Source: Inquilinus limosus DSM 16000 (GTDB lineage Bacteria; Pseudomonadota; Alphaproteobacteria; DSM-16000; Inquilinaceae). Taken from it: a stretch of 64,000 nt of DNA. Where the stretch lies: contig NZ_KE383988.1 in NCBI RefSeq assembly GCF_000423185.1, positions 119,681-183,680 on the forward strand, read 5' to 3'. The notes beneath the pieces are model-generated. The model made no database searches, was not told where the DNA came from, and saw only the letters and a list, made by a program, of their open reading frames with translations. Below are positions 48,615-57,727 of the stretch, piece after piece (positions within the stretch are counted from its first letter, which is position 1; each line of letters starts with the position of its first letter). A program made the position numbers and the translations under genes.

Positions 48615-49482
48615 CGCGCTTGGATCAGGAAGGGCGCCGTAATCTGCCTCGGAAAACCCTCAGGGGGCTCCGGTGCCGACAACCGCCGAAGAACCCGCAG
48701 CACGTTGTCGTCGACGTTGCCGCTCTCCGACGATACGACCAGAGACGGGTTTTCGAGGCTGCCGTCCGGCTGGAGCGTGAAGCGGACGGTAATGGTGGTG
48801 TCTTGCCGGACCCTGATATTGGCCCGGTTCAGCCGCTGCTGGATGTAGCTCACCAGCCTGTTCTGATAGCTCGCCGCCTGTGCCGAACTGGCCGATGACG
48901 CGGCCGGAGGCTGAACCACAGGCTTCTGCGGAAGCGCCGCCTGCTGCGTGGGGGCAGCCTCCGGCTGCTCGGCCCGGCGCGGCTGCTCACGGCGGGGCCG
49001 CCGCTCGGCGCGGAGCTTCGGCCTGGTCGGCGGCGGCTGCACCATCTCCGGCTCCTTCGCCTGAACGGTCTCCGGCACGGCGGCGACGACCGCCTCGGTC
49101 TGGCCGGTGGTGGTCACGACCTCCGGCGGAGGCTCCTCCGGCACCGCCTCCGGCGGCTCGGTCTCCGCCGTCTCGGTGACCGGAGCCTCGGCGGGCGGGG
49201 GCGGTTCCTCGACCACGGTCTCGACCGGCACGTCTTCGGCCGTCTCGACCGGCTCCGCCTGCACAGTCTCGGTCGGCACGGCCTGCGCCGTGTCGATCGG
49301 CTCTGCCATATCCACGGGCTCCGCCGGCGTGCCGAAGCCGGCCATCTCGACCGCCATCGGCGTCTCGGCCGGTGTCGGCGCCGCCGATCCGGTCAGGCTG
49401 GGCAGCAGCGCCACCACCACCCCGGCGTGAATCAGCGCGGACGCGGCATAGGCGATGCCGCGTCCCGACAGGCGCGGACCGG

Positions 49483-49486
<4 letters not shown>
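48611..49486 (-). CDS. tonB: TonB-type energy transducer
   Basis: A 291-aa periplasm-spanning protein. An N-terminal anchor (IAYAASALIHAGVVVALLP) carries the expected His, followed by ~150 residues of Pro/Glu/Val/Lys-rich spacer (EEPPPPAEAPVTE, PETVQAKEPEMVQPPP) and a C-terminal TonB fold (SYIQQRLNRANIRV ... VRFTLQPDGSLENP). It links ExbB/ExbD, encoded immediately upstream with an ATGA overlap, to an outer-membrane heme receptor not in this window. Confidence 0.9.
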
Positions 49487-49967
<481 letters not shown>

Positions 49968-49968
<1 letters not shown>

Positions 49969-50636
49969 TACTCGGCGGCCTCGCGCCGGGCGGCGCCGGC
50001 GCGCCGCGCGCCGGACAGGTGCTCGGCCATCAGGCCGATCGCGGTGACGAAAGTCTGGTTGATCCGGCGCAGATCGGTCGAGAACTTGTTGTAGGCCATT
50101 ACCGCCGGGATCGCGGCGACCAGGCCGATCGCGGTGGCGAACAGCGCCTCGGCGATGCCGGGGGCGACGACCGCCAGGCTGGTGTCCTGGGAGCTCGCGA
50201 TCGAGGTGAAGCTGTTCATGATGCCCCAGACCGTGCCGAACAGCCCGACGAAGGGCGCGGCCGAGCCGATGGTGGCGAGGAAGGGCAGGCCCAGCTCGCG
50301 CCGGCGCACCACCTCTCCGGCGGCGCGGCGCATCGCCCGCTCGATCCGGTCGCGGTACTCCGCCCGGCTCTCCTCCGGATCGATCGACCGCCACTGGGTC
50401 AGGCCGGCCTCGACGATCGGCTTCGCCGGATCCGCCGGGATCAGGTCGACCTCGTGCTCGGTGTCCATGCGCCGGCGCAGCGCGGCGGCGGCGCGGCGCA
50501 GCCGGCCGATGGTGAACAGCTTGTCGAGGATGATGCCCCAGCAGCCGATCGAGGCCAGCACCAGCAGCGCCAGCACGCTCTGGACGATGACGTCCGCCTG
50601 CTGCACCAGGGCGATGATCGAGAGATCGTGCGACAT
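49968..50636 (-). CDS. exbB: ExbB/TolQ-type proton-channel protein
   Basis: A 222-aa protein with three membrane helices (about 15-40, 128-150, 165-190) and the family signatures IGSAAPFVGLFGTVWGIMNSF and ATAIGLVAAIPAVMAYNKF. The cytoplasmic loop lies between the first and second helices. It precedes exbD and tonB and follows the 144-aa secreted protein in one minus-strand operon. It is TolQ-like in sequence but serves TonB by context. Confidence 0.92.
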
Positions 50637-50646
50637 CAGGGGCTCC

Positions 50647-51081
50647 TCAACGCATCAAGGCGACGGGCAGGCGCGACTTGGTCTCGACCCGGTCGATGCA
50701 GTCGGCCACCGCGCCGGCCTCGGTCCGGCAGTCGAGCACGTCGTTGACCAGGACCGAGCCGATCGCGTCGCAGGCCAGGCCCTGGATCTCGAAGGCCTTG
50801 ACGCTGGTCTTGCGGGCGCGCAGCGGCGCCGCGTCGACCGCCAGGCGCTTGCGGATGGCGCCGTCGGTGCCGAAGAAGACGAGGTCGAGCTTGAACGACT
50901 GGTAGGCGTCGGTGCCGGTGCCGAACACCATGTTCACGGCGCAGTTCTGGCCGCGCGGCTCGAGCGTGTTGAGCTCCAGGCTGACGCCGTTCGGGGCCGC
51001 ATCGGCGGCCAGGGCCGGCGCCGCGGAGAAGGCGAGGAGCAGGGCGGAGAGCGCGGACACTGATTGGCGTCGGCTGGTCAT
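50647..51081 (-). CDS. Secreted protein of unknown function in the heme operon
   Basis: A 144-aa exported protein. The signal peptide (VSALSALLLAFSAAPALAADA) precedes a beta-rich mature region with four cysteines (GQNCAVN, GLACDA, LDCRTEAG, ADCID) that could form two disulfides. ATG 51081 has GAGG 5 nt upstream. It starts 7 nt after hmuV and lies 10 nt before exbB. Its fixed position between transporter and energiser genes suggests a periplasmic accessory to heme or TonB function. I cannot name the family. Confidence 0.8.
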   Translation of the reverse strand: MTSRRQSVSALSALLLAFSAAPALAADAAPNGVSLELNTLEPRGQNCAVNMVFGTGTDAYQSFKLDLVFFGTDGAIRKRLAVDAAPLRARKTSVKAFEIQGLACDAIGSVLVNDVLDCRTEAGAVADCIDRVETKSRLPVALMR

Positions 51082-51088
51082 GATGTCC

Positions 51089-51862
51089 TCAGATCGGAAC
51101 AAGGAAGGGCCTGTCGGATTGCGGGTGGGAAATGATCTCGACCGGGCAGCCGAACACGGCCTCCACGGTCGTGGCGGTGAGCACTTCGGCCGGCGGGCCG
51201 GCGGCGAAGACCCGGCCGCGGCGCAGCAGCAGGATCTCGTCGGCGTAGCGGGCGGCCTGGTTCAGGTCGTGCAGGATCGCGAGCACGCCGGTGCCGGAAT
51301 CGGCCAGCCGGCGGGCGACGCGCAGCACCGCGGATTGATGCGCCAGGTCGAGGCTGGCAGTGGGCTCGTCCAGCAGCAGATAGGCCGGCGCCGCGGCGCC
51401 CGAGATCTGCGCCAGGGTTCGGGCGAACTGGACGCGCTGCTGCTCGCCGCCGGACAGGGTCGGGTAGGAGCGGTCGGCCAGGGCCGCAGCGTCGGCGGTC
51501 TCCAGCGCCGCCTCGACGGCGCGGCGGTCGGCGGCGGCGTCGGCGACGCCGCGATGCGGCCCCCGCCCCAGCGTCACCACCTCGCGGGCGGTCAGCGGGA
51601 AGTCCAGCGTCACCTGCTGCGGCAGCACCGCGCGGCGGCGGGCCAGGGCGACCAGGTCCCAGCCGGCGATTGGCGTGCCGTCGAGGGTGATTCGGCCGGC
51701 CGCCGGCGCGATCTCGCCGGCGAGGCAGCGCAGCAGCGTCGACTTGCCGGCGCCGTTCGGGCCGACCACCGCGGTGAAGCGGCCGGGGGCGACGGTGAGG
51801 TCGACGCCGTCGAGCAGCACGGTCCGGCCGATGCGGACGGCGAGGGAGTCGGCGCGGATCAC
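51089..51862 (-). CDS. hmuV: Heme ABC transporter ATP-binding protein HmuV
   Basis: A 257-aa ABC ATPase. Walker [10 protein letters not shown] (about 34-42), Q-loop VLPQQVTLDF, signature LSGGEQQR, Walker B YLLLDEPTASLD and H-loop LHDLNQ are present. The Arg-rich LARRRAVLPQ region and the FGCPVEIISHPQSDRPFLVP ending are typical of HmuV. GTG 51862 overlaps the hmuU stop by GTGA. It powers heme passage through HmuU. Confidence 0.94.
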   Translation of the reverse strand: MIRADSLAVRIGRTVLLDGVDLTVAPGRFTAVVGPNGAGKSTLLRCLAGEIAPAAGRITLDGTPIAGWDLVALARRRAVLPQQVTLDFPLTAREVVTLGRGPHRGVADAAADRRAVEAALETADAAALADRSYPTLSGGEQQRVQFARTLAQISGAAAPAYLLLDEPTASLDLAHQSAVLRVARRLADSGTGVLAILHDLNQAARYADEILLLRRGRVFAAGPPAEVLTATTVEAVFGCPVEIISHPQSDRPFLVPI

Positions 51863-53067
51863 GGCTCGGACCTCCGCCGGCGCAGCAGCAGCGCCAGGAA
51901 CACCGGGGCGCCGAGACCGGTAGTGACGATGCCGATCGGCAGCTCGGCCGGGGCGACCGCGACGCGGGCGGCCAGGTCGGCGCCCAGCAGCAGCGCCGCG
52001 CCCAGCAGGGCCGAAGCCGGCAGCAGGCCGCGATGATCGGCGCCGATGACCAGCCGAAGCGTGTGCGGCACCAGGAGGCCGACGAAGCCGATCATGCCGC
52101 TGACCGCGACCGCGGCGCCGACCGCGAGCGCCACCGTGCCGACCAGGAGGCGCGTCACCTTCTCGACCGGGAAGCCCAGATGCACCGCCACCGCCTCGCC
52201 CAGCAGCATGCCGTTCAGGGCCCGCGCGGCCAGCGCGACGGCGGCGAGCAGGACCAGGGCGAAGGGCAGCACGGCGAGCACCGAGGTCCAGGTCGCGCCG
52301 CTCAGGCTGCCCATGGTCCAGAAGGTGATGGTGCGCATCGCGTTCTCGTCGGCCTTGAACACGACATAGCCGGTGCCGGTGGCGACGAGGGCGTTCACCG
52401 CGATGCCGGTCAGCAGCATCATGGTCACCGAGACCCGGCCGTCGCGCTTCGACAGGCGATAGACCACGAGGGTGGCGACGAGGCCGCCGAGAAAGGCCGC
52501 GAGCGGCAGGGCGTAGAGGCGGAGGAGGGGGATGCCGGCCAGCGCCGCCGGCAGACCGAGCGAGATCACCGACACGCCGGCGAAGGCCGCACCGCCGCTG
52601 ACCCCGATCAGGCCCGGATCGGCCAGCGGATTGCGGAACAGGCCCTGCATCATCGCCCCGGACACGGCGAGGACAGCGCCGATCATGGCGCCGAGCAGCG
52701 TCCGCGGCAGCCGGATGGCGTCGACGATGGCGGCGTCGCGTGTCGTCACCGCATCGAGGCTGCCGAGGCCGAGATGATGGCCGAGGATCGCCAGCACATG
52801 GCCGACCGGGATGTCCGCTGGCCCGATGCTGATGCTGGCCAGCACCGCCGCGGTCAGCAGCAGCACCAGCCCCGTGAGGGTGAACGACAGGCGCCGCGCC
52901 CGCCGCCGCTCCGCCGGGGCCGGGATTGCGTCGCTGGCGGTCCGTGGTTCGACGCGGACGGGCGAGGCCCGCCCGTCCGGATAAATCGAACCACAACCCA
53001 TAGAGTTGTGGATCAAATTATCCGAACGCTTGGGGACCAAGCGTTCGGTCTGATCCACGGCGGTCAC
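51859..53067 (-). CDS. hmuU: Heme ABC transporter permease HmuU
   Basis: A FecCD/BtuC-type permease of up to 402 aa with about ten helices. Family blocks IRLPRTLLGAMIGAVLAVSG, LADPGLIGVSGGAAF, and GFVGLLVPHTLRLVIGADHR are intact. GTG 53067 overlaps the hmuT stop by GTGA. However, the first ~45 codons have no family counterpart and contain two perfect hairpins (52991-53011, 53022-53048), so translation may start lower, for example at ATG 53001. Confidence 0.93.
   Translation of the reverse strand: MTAVDQTERLVPKRSDNLIHNSMGCGSIYPDGRASPVRVEPRTASDAIPAPAERRRARRLSFTLTGLVLLLTAAVLASISIGPADIPVGHVLAILGHHLGLGSLDAVTTRDAAIVDAIRLPRTLLGAMIGAVLAVSGAMMQGLFRNPLADPGLIGVSGGAAFAGVSVISLGLPAALAGIPLLRLYALPLAAFLGGLVATLVVYRLSKRDGRVSVTMMLLTGIAVNALVATGTGYVVFKADENAMRTITFWTMGSLSGATWTSVLAVLPFALVLLAAVALAARALNGMLLGEAVAVHLGFPVEKVTRLLVGTVALAVGAAVAVSGMIGFVGLLVPHTLRLVIGADHRGLLPASALLGAALLLGADLAARVAVAPAELPIGIVTTGLGAPVFLALLLRRRRSEP
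52991..53048. repeat. Two perfect inverted repeats at the hmuT-hmuU junction
   Basis: CCACAAC-(7)-GTTGTGG (52991-53011) and CCGAACGCTTGG-GGA-CCAAGCGTTCGG (53022-53048, 12-bp arms). On the mRNA the larger stem lies 16 nt after the hmuT stop. Such a hairpin typically shields upstream message and lowers read-through. Confidence 0.75.
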
Positions 53068-53945
53068 GAGCCCGTGCTCCAGGCGCGCTGCGGCAGGGCG
53101 GGCGGGGCCCAGCCGGGATGGATCGCGATCGCCAGGTCGCGCACCGCCTGCGGCGTGCGCGGCCCGAAGCCGAGCAGATAGAGCGAATCCATCGACATGA
53201 TCCGGCCGGTCTTTGCGGCCGGGGTCTCGGCGAAGACCGGCAGCTTCGCGATCTTGTCCATGCCGCCATTGGGCTCGACGGCGTGGCTGGCGATCACGAC
53301 GATATCCGGAGCCGCGGCGGCCACCGCCTCGGGCGACAGCGGCTTGTAGCGCTCGGCCTCGCCGACCGCGTTGGTGCCGCCCGCCAGGCGGATCATGCCG
53401 TCCGCCGCGGTGCCGCTGCCGCCGCCGAGCGGCGTGCCGTTGGTGATCGACAGCACGAACAGCACCCGCGGCTTCGAGGGCGCCTTGGCCACGGCCTCGG
53501 CCACTGTCGCGAAATCGTCGCGGACCGCTTGGCTCAACCCCTGGTCGGGCAGGCCCAGCGCCGTCTCCACGCCCTCGATCTTCGCGACCACGCCCTCGGC
53601 GGTGAAGCCCTCGGGCAGGATCTCGACCGGCGTGCCGGCGGAGCGGATCTGCTCCAGCACCGCCGGCGGGCCGGCCGATGCGGTGGTCAGCACCAGGTCC
53701 GGGCTCAGCGACAGGATGCCTTCGGCCGAGAGCTGGCGCAGATAGCCGACATCCGGCAGCTCCCGCGCCGCCGGGGGATACAGGCTGGTGGTGTCCACCC
53801 CGGCGATGCGGTCCTGGGCATGCAGGGCGTAGACGATCTCGGTCAGGTCGCCGCCGGCGACGACGATCCGCTGCGGCGGCTCCGCCCGGGCGGGCAGGGC
53901 GATCGCGACCAGCGCCGCGGCGGCGAGGGCGAAAAGCGGACGCAT
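53064..53945 (-). CDS. hmuT: Heme-binding periplasmic protein HmuT
   Basis: A 293-aa periplasmic binding protein. A signal peptide (ALAAAALVAIALPARA) precedes the class III fold. Family blocks are RIVVAGGDLTEIVYAL, RIAGVDTTSLYPPAA with the conserved Tyr heme ligand, DVGYLRQLSAEGILSL and GFGPRTPQAVRDLA. It hands heme to HmuUV. Its ATG shares one base with the hmuS TGA (TGATG), so it is translationally coupled. Confidence 0.94.
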   Translation of the reverse strand: MRPLFALAAAALVAIALPARAEPPQRIVVAGGDLTEIVYALHAQDRIAGVDTTSLYPPAARELPDVGYLRQLSAEGILSLSPDLVLTTASAGPPAVLEQIRSAGTPVEILPEGFTAEGVVAKIEGVETALGLPDQGLSQAVRDDFATVAEAVAKAPSKPRVLFVLSITNGTPLGGGSGTAADGMIRLAGGTNAVGEAERYKPLSPEAVAAAAPDIVVIASHAVEPNGGMDKIAKLPVFAETPAAKTGRIMSMDSLYLLGFGPRTPQAVRDLAIAIHPGWAPPALPQRAWSTGS

Positions 53946-54487
53946 CAGGCGGCGCCCAGGACGCTCACGCGGCCCACCAGTTCGCGCCAGTCGCCGCGCT
54001 CCGGCTGGCCCGGCTTGCGGGCGCCGAACAGCATCGCCATCAGCGCGCCGTCGATATCGAACAGCTCGAGCGAGGTGACGACGCCGTCCCGGGTCGGCTT
54101 GCGCACCACCCAGGCGCTGTCGATCCGGTCCTCGCGCAGATGCAGGTTGAAGCCCGGGTCCAGCACGTTCAGCCAGGGGCCGACATCCTTCAGGTTGTGC
54201 ACCGGCCCGGTGTGGATCTGCAGGCAGCCGGGGTTGCCGACGAAGACCATGATCGCGGCGCCGCTCTCGGCGGCGCCGGTCAGCACCCGGCGCAGCGCGT
54301 CGCGGGCGACCGGTTCGGCCCGCTGCGGCTCGGCCAGGCGCATCGCCTGCAGCCGGTCGAGACGGTGCGACTTCAGCAGGCCGAAGAACTGATGCGTGTC
54401 CTCCATTGCGTCCCAGCCGGCGCGGAAGCCGGCGACGTCGATCTCGGCATCGTCCAGGATCGCCGGGCGGGCGATCTCCTGCGGCAC
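53945..54487 (-). CDS. hmuS: HmuS, C-terminal domain (separated by an in-frame stop)
   Basis: The second of the two HemS/HmuS structural repeats (about 180 aa): FRAGWDAMEDTHQFFGLLKSHRLDRLQAMRL ... FVGNPGCLQIHTGPVHNLK ... FNLHLREDRIDSAWVVRKPT. These motifs include the heme-contacting His-Arg segments expected of the family. It is in the same reading frame as the N-terminal half and separated from it only by TAG 54500-54502. The first available start, GTG 54487, has no good ribosome site. Whether this half is translated alone, by coupling or by read-through cannot be seen. Confidence 0.85.
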   Translation of the reverse strand: MPQEIARPAILDDAEIDVAGFRAGWDAMEDTHQFFGLLKSHRLDRLQAMRLAEPQRAEPVARDALRRVLTGAAESGAAIMVFVGNPGCLQIHTGPVHNLKDVGPWLNVLDPGFNLHLREDRIDSAWVVRKPTRDGVVTSLELFDIDGALMAMLFGARKPGQPERGDWRELVGRVSVLGAA

Positions 54488-54499
54488 CAGCGCCGGCGC

Positions 54500-55009
54500 C
54501 TAGTCGTCCTGGCGGAAGCGGTCGACCAGGGCGGCGAAGGCGGCGCGGTCGCTGCCCTCGGTCAGGAAGATCTTGTGGATCGCGGTGCCGGCAGCATCGA
54601 AGAACTGCAGGCTCGGCTTGGGGTGATCCGCGCCACCGACGGCGAAGCCGTGCGCCCAGCGGGTGTAGAACAGCCGCAGGTCGATGTCGGGGCCGAGCGC
54701 CAGGCCGACATGGCTGCCGGCCGAGACGTTCTGATAGGTGCCGGTCTTCTCGTGCACCACGCTTTCGTTGCGGGTCAGCGCCATGACCGGTCCGAGCGCT
54801 TCGACCGCCTGCAGGATCGTGCTCCAGTCGCCGCCGATCCGCGTGGTGCCGGTTCCAACCTGGGAGGCGACGAGCTCGCCCTCGCTGACGCCCAGCGCCG
54901 CCGCGGCGTCGCGGGCGCGGAGCTGCGGCTGCTCGGCGCGCAGCGCGGCCCAGCGTGCGGCGAGGGCGGTCGGCGTGGCCGGGAGATCAGAATCGAGGCT
55001 CTGCATCAT
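54500..55009 (-). CDS. hmuS: HmuS, N-terminal domain (ends at premature TAG)
   Basis: The first HemS/HmuS repeat (169 aa): LRARDAAAALGVSEGELVAS, GPVMALTRNESVVHEKTGTYQNV and LFYTRWAHGFAV, matching the start of cytoplasmic heme-handling and degrading factors. It ends ...DRFRQDD at TAG 54500-54502. Reading through gives APALVPQEIA and the C-terminal repeat, for a total of about 354 aa, the normal family length. ATG 55006 has better GGAGA spacing than 55009. It opens the hmuSTUV run. Confidence 0.88.
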   Translation of the reverse strand: MMQSLDSDLPATPTALAARWAALRAEQPQLRARDAAAALGVSEGELVASQVGTGTTRIGGDWSTILQAVEALGPVMALTRNESVVHEKTGTYQNVSAGSHVGLALGPDIDLRLFYTRWAHGFAVGGADHPKPSLQFFDAAGTAIHKIFLTEGSDRAAFAALVDRFRQDD

Positions 55010-55199
55010 ACTCTCCGATCACCGGTAACGAGGGGCGCCGGCGGCCGGCGGGTTGCGACAGGACATGCGAAAACGCGGCCGAAACATGGGCCGCCAGGGA
55101 TGCGAAGCATGACGAGAACCTGTGCGGGCGACGGGTCCTCGCGCAAACCTGGCGGCGGGCGGGTGCCCGGCTGGCTGGGGGCGCGAGCCGAGGGAAGGG

Positions 55200-55370
55200 C
55201 TACTTGGTCAGGATGAGCTTGCTGTTCCGGGTGATCCGCAGGCGGTAGACGTCGTCGCCGTGTTGGATCGTCAGCTCGCGGCGGGTGCCGAAGAGTTCAC
55301 GCGTGTCGAGATTGGCAGGGGCGGGCCGCTGCGGCGGCTCGACGGCATGCGCTGTGGGTTGATCCAGCAT
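55200..55370 (-). CDS. hemP: Hemin uptake protein HemP
   Basis: A 56-aa protein of the HemP/HmuP family. The diagnostic C-terminus is present (TRELFGTRRELTIQHGDDVYRLRITRNSKLILTK, seen as RELFG, QHGDDVYRLRIT and KLILTK). HmuP acts as an activator of heme-receptor genes in related bacteria. ATG 55370 gives the usual length; ATG 55379 adds three residues. The strong Fur-like palindrome at 55404-55425 lies just upstream, marking iron control. Confidence 0.9.
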   Translation of the reverse strand: MLDQPTAHAVEPPQRPAPANLDTRELFGTRRELTIQHGDDVYRLRITRNSKLILTK

Positions 55371-55403
55371 GGTCCCCATCCGACGGTGATTGATCGATGA
55401 ACG

Positions 55404-55425
55404 ATGTTGAGAGTCATTCTCACAT
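55404..55425 (-). promoter_or_regulatory. Fur/Irr-type iron box upstream of hemP
   Basis: On the minus strand the sequence reads TGTGAGAATGACTCTCAACA. TGAGA and TCTCA arms flank a 5-bp centre (55408-55422), similar to known TGAGAATNATTCTCA iron boxes. TTGACC on the minus strand (55442-55437) lies 17 bp upstream of GAATGA inside the box, so repressor binding would cover the -10. Confidence 0.65.
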
Positions 55426-55443
55426 CTATTCGTGCCGGTCAAG

Positions 55444-55472
55444 CAAATGCGTGTCATTCCTAATTGCATTTG
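55444..55472. promoter_or_regulatory. Inverted repeat in the hemP upstream region
   Basis: CAAATGC-(15)-GCATTTG, perfect 7-bp arms, about 75-100 bp upstream of hemP and immediately behind the -35 of the putative promoter. The position suits an activator site. Confidence 0.4.
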
Positions 55473-55620
55473 TCGAAAACGCCTCGCATCGATATGGAAG
55501 ACGGGCACGGAAACCTTGCGAAACGCGATGCTTGGTGCCGGCTGCCTCGGCGCGCATATATAATGCGGGCATCAGCGGAAGCCGATGAGGGCGGGTGCGG
55601 ATGGATAAAGAGGCCGTGCG

Positions 55621-55938
55621 ATGATCGAAGTGCAGGAGATCGAACGCAGGCCGGCGGAGCGGCCGGTCCGGCCCTCAACCGGCCTCCTGGCCTGTGAGGA
55701 CCGCGTGGTCGAGCGCTTTCTCGATCGTCCCGCCGCGCCGCGCAGCGACACCGACTTCCTGCGCAAGCTCAATCGCAGCCTGTTTGACGAGCCGGAGTAT
55801 CGGCCGACCGTGCCAAGCCTGCGGAGCCTGGTGCCGGTGGCGGTCGTGGTGCTTCTGGCGTTGGGGGCGGCGGCGCTGATCGGCACCGCCTGGCACGATC
55901 TCCGCGGCGATCGGACCGCGGAGCAGGAGGTACGCTGA
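55621..55938 (+). CDS. Small single-pass membrane protein, unknown
   Basis: A 105-aa protein. A charged N-terminal part (RVVERFLDRP, DTDFLRKLNRSLFDEP) precedes one membrane helix (LVPVAVVVLLALGAAALIGTA, about 70-90) and a short charged tail. The ribosome site AGAGG lies 7 nt before ATG 55621. It is divergent from hemP and converges with apt. The function is unknown; a role in iron response is possible only by position. Confidence 0.68.
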   Translation: MIEVQEIERRPAERPVRPSTGLLACEDRVVERFLDRPAAPRSDTDFLRKLNRSLFDEPEYRPTVPSLRSLVPVAVVVLLALGAAALIGTAWHDLRGDRTAEQEVR

Positions 55939-55961
55939 CCCGCGGATCCAGTCCGATGGTC

Positions 55962-56477
55962 TCAGCTGTCGTATTGCAGCAGCGAGATCACGGGGGCATC
56001 GATCTTCTGCCGGCCGCCGAGAAAGGACAGCTCGATCAGGCAGGCGGCGCCGCGGACATCGGCACCGACCCGGCGCAGCAGCTGGACCGCGGCCGCCATG
56101 GTGCCGCCGGTCGCCAGCAGGTCGTCGAGAACCACGACGCGCATGCCCGGCTTGATCGCATCGGCCTGGATCTCGATCGCATCCGAGCCGTATTCGAGCT
56201 GGTAGAGATGGCCGATCGTCTCGCCCGGCAGCTTGCCGCGCTTGCGGCACATCACGAAGCCGCAATCTAGTACATAGGATAGTGGTGCCGCCGTCAGGAA
56301 CCCACGAGATTCGATGCCGACCAGGATGTCCGGTTGCCACTCGCGGATCTCGGTCGCCAAGCTGTCGACGGCATGCCGCCACGCTTGCGGGTGGGCCAGA
56401 AGCGGCGAGATGTCGTAGAACAGGATGCCTGGCTTGGGAAAATCCGGGATACCGCGTATGTGCGACTTGAGATCCAT
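55962..56477 (-). CDS. apt: Adenine phosphoribosyltransferase
   Basis: A 171-aa purine-salvage enzyme converting adenine and PRPP to AMP. It begins [34 protein letters not shown] is the adenine side, and [14 protein letters not shown] is the PRPP loop. AAGGA lies 6 nt before ATG 56477. It is divergent from the mla operon across 102 bp. Confidence 0.96.
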   Translation of the reverse strand: MDLKSHIRGIPDFPKPGILFYDISPLLAHPQAWRHAVDSLATEIREWQPDILVGIESRGFLTAAPLSYVLDCGFVMCRKRGKLPGETIGHLYQLEYGSDAIEIQADAIKPGMRVVVLDDLLATGGTMAAAVQLLRRVGADVRGAACLIELSFLGGRQKIDAPVISLLQYDS

Positions 56478-56579
56478 GAGACGTCCTTGGTTGCGGGCCG
56501 GAGTGACCATGCATCGTAGTCCCTGTCGCCCGAAAGGCAATTCGCAGGTGCGGGAGCCGGAAGCGGCGGAGGCTGCGCA

Positions 56580-57725
56580 GTGACCACCGCGGCCGCCGCC
56601 GAGGCGAGCGTCGAAAGCATCGTCGAGCGCGGCATCACCCGGCTGCGCTTGGCCGGCCCCTGGGTGACGCGGGCGGCGGCGCCCTTGGACCACGAGCTGG
56701 CGACGCTGGTCCAGAAGCGCCCGTCGGGCGAGGTGGTGCTGGACATGTCCGGCGTGACCCGGCTCGACACTGTCGGCGCCTGGCTGGTGCACCGCACTCA
56801 GGAGGATCTCGCCGCGGCCGGTGCCACGGTCCGGGTCGAGGGCGTGTCGGATGACCAGAAGGGCCTGCTCGAGGCGGTGTCACGGGTCGAGCGTGACGAG
56901 CCGATCAAGCATCCCGACCGCAACATCCTGTACGAGCTGGCGCTCCGCACCGGCAAGGCGACCTACCATTTCCGCGACGAGGCCCTGGCGCTGCTGAGCT
57001 TCCTCGGCATGCTGGTGGTCAAGAGCATCGCCACGCTGCTGCGGCCGCGCCGGATCCGCTTCACGGCGCTGGCGCACAATATCGAGACCACGGGCCTCAA
57101 CGCCCTGCCGATCGTCGGCCTGCTGTCCTTCCTGATCGGCGTGGTGCTCGCCTATCAGGGGGCGGACCAGCTCAGCCGCTTCGGCGCCCAGATCTTCGTG
57201 GTCAACCTGCTCGGCGTCTCGGTGCTGCGCGAGCTCGGCGTGCTGATGACGGCGATCATCGTCGCCGGCCGGTCCGGCTCGGCCTTCACTGCGCAGATCG
57301 GCACCATGCAGGTGAACCAGGAGGTCGACGCGATGGAGACGCTGGGCCTCGACCCGATCGAGGTGCTGGTGATCCCCCGCGTCTTCGCCCTCGCCATCAC
57401 CCTGCCACTTTTGAGCTTCTATGCCAGCATGATGGCGATCTTAGGCGGCGCGTTCATGTCGTATTTCGCTCTGAACATCAGCTTCGTGCAGTTCCTGAAC
57501 CAGTTCCAGGCGGCGATCGGCATCAACACCTTCTGGGTCGGCATGGTCAAAGCCCCGGTCTTCGCCTTCACCATCGCCATGGTCGGCTGCTATGAGGGGC
57601 TGAAGGTCTCCGGTAGCGCCGAGAGCGTCGGCCGGCTGACCACGCAATCCGTCGTCGTCTCGATCTTCCTGGTGATCGTGCTCGACGCGCTGTTCTCCAT
57701 CCTGTTCGCCACCCTGGGGGTCTGA
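56580..57725 (+). CDS. mlaE: MlaE-type lipid ABC permease with fused STAS (MlaB-like) domain
   Basis: A 381-aa inner-membrane permease of the lipid-asymmetry (Mla) system. Residues 1-105 form a STAS-like domain ([26 protein letters not shown]), a role played by separate MlaB in E. coli. The MlaE domain follows, with [43 protein letters not shown] and [15 protein letters not shown] 56580 is the start. It lies 2 nt upstream of mlaF. Confidence 0.93.
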   Translation: MTTAAAAEASVESIVERGITRLRLAGPWVTRAAAPLDHELATLVQKRPSGEVVLDMSGVTRLDTVGAWLVHRTQEDLAAAGATVRVEGVSDDQKGLLEAVSRVERDEPIKHPDRNILYELALRTGKATYHFRDEALALLSFLGMLVVKSIATLLRPRRIRFTALAHNIETTGLNALPIVGLLSFLIGVVLAYQGADQLSRFGAQIFVVNLLGVSVLRELGVLMTAIIVAGRSGSAFTAQIGTMQVNQEVDAMETLGLDPIEVLVIPRVFALAITLPLLSFYASMMAILGGAFMSYFALNISFVQFLNQFQAAIGINTFWVGMVKAPVFAFTIAMVGCYEGLKVSGSAESVGRLTTQSVVVSIFLVIVLDALFSILFATLGV

Positions 57726-57727
57726 CG

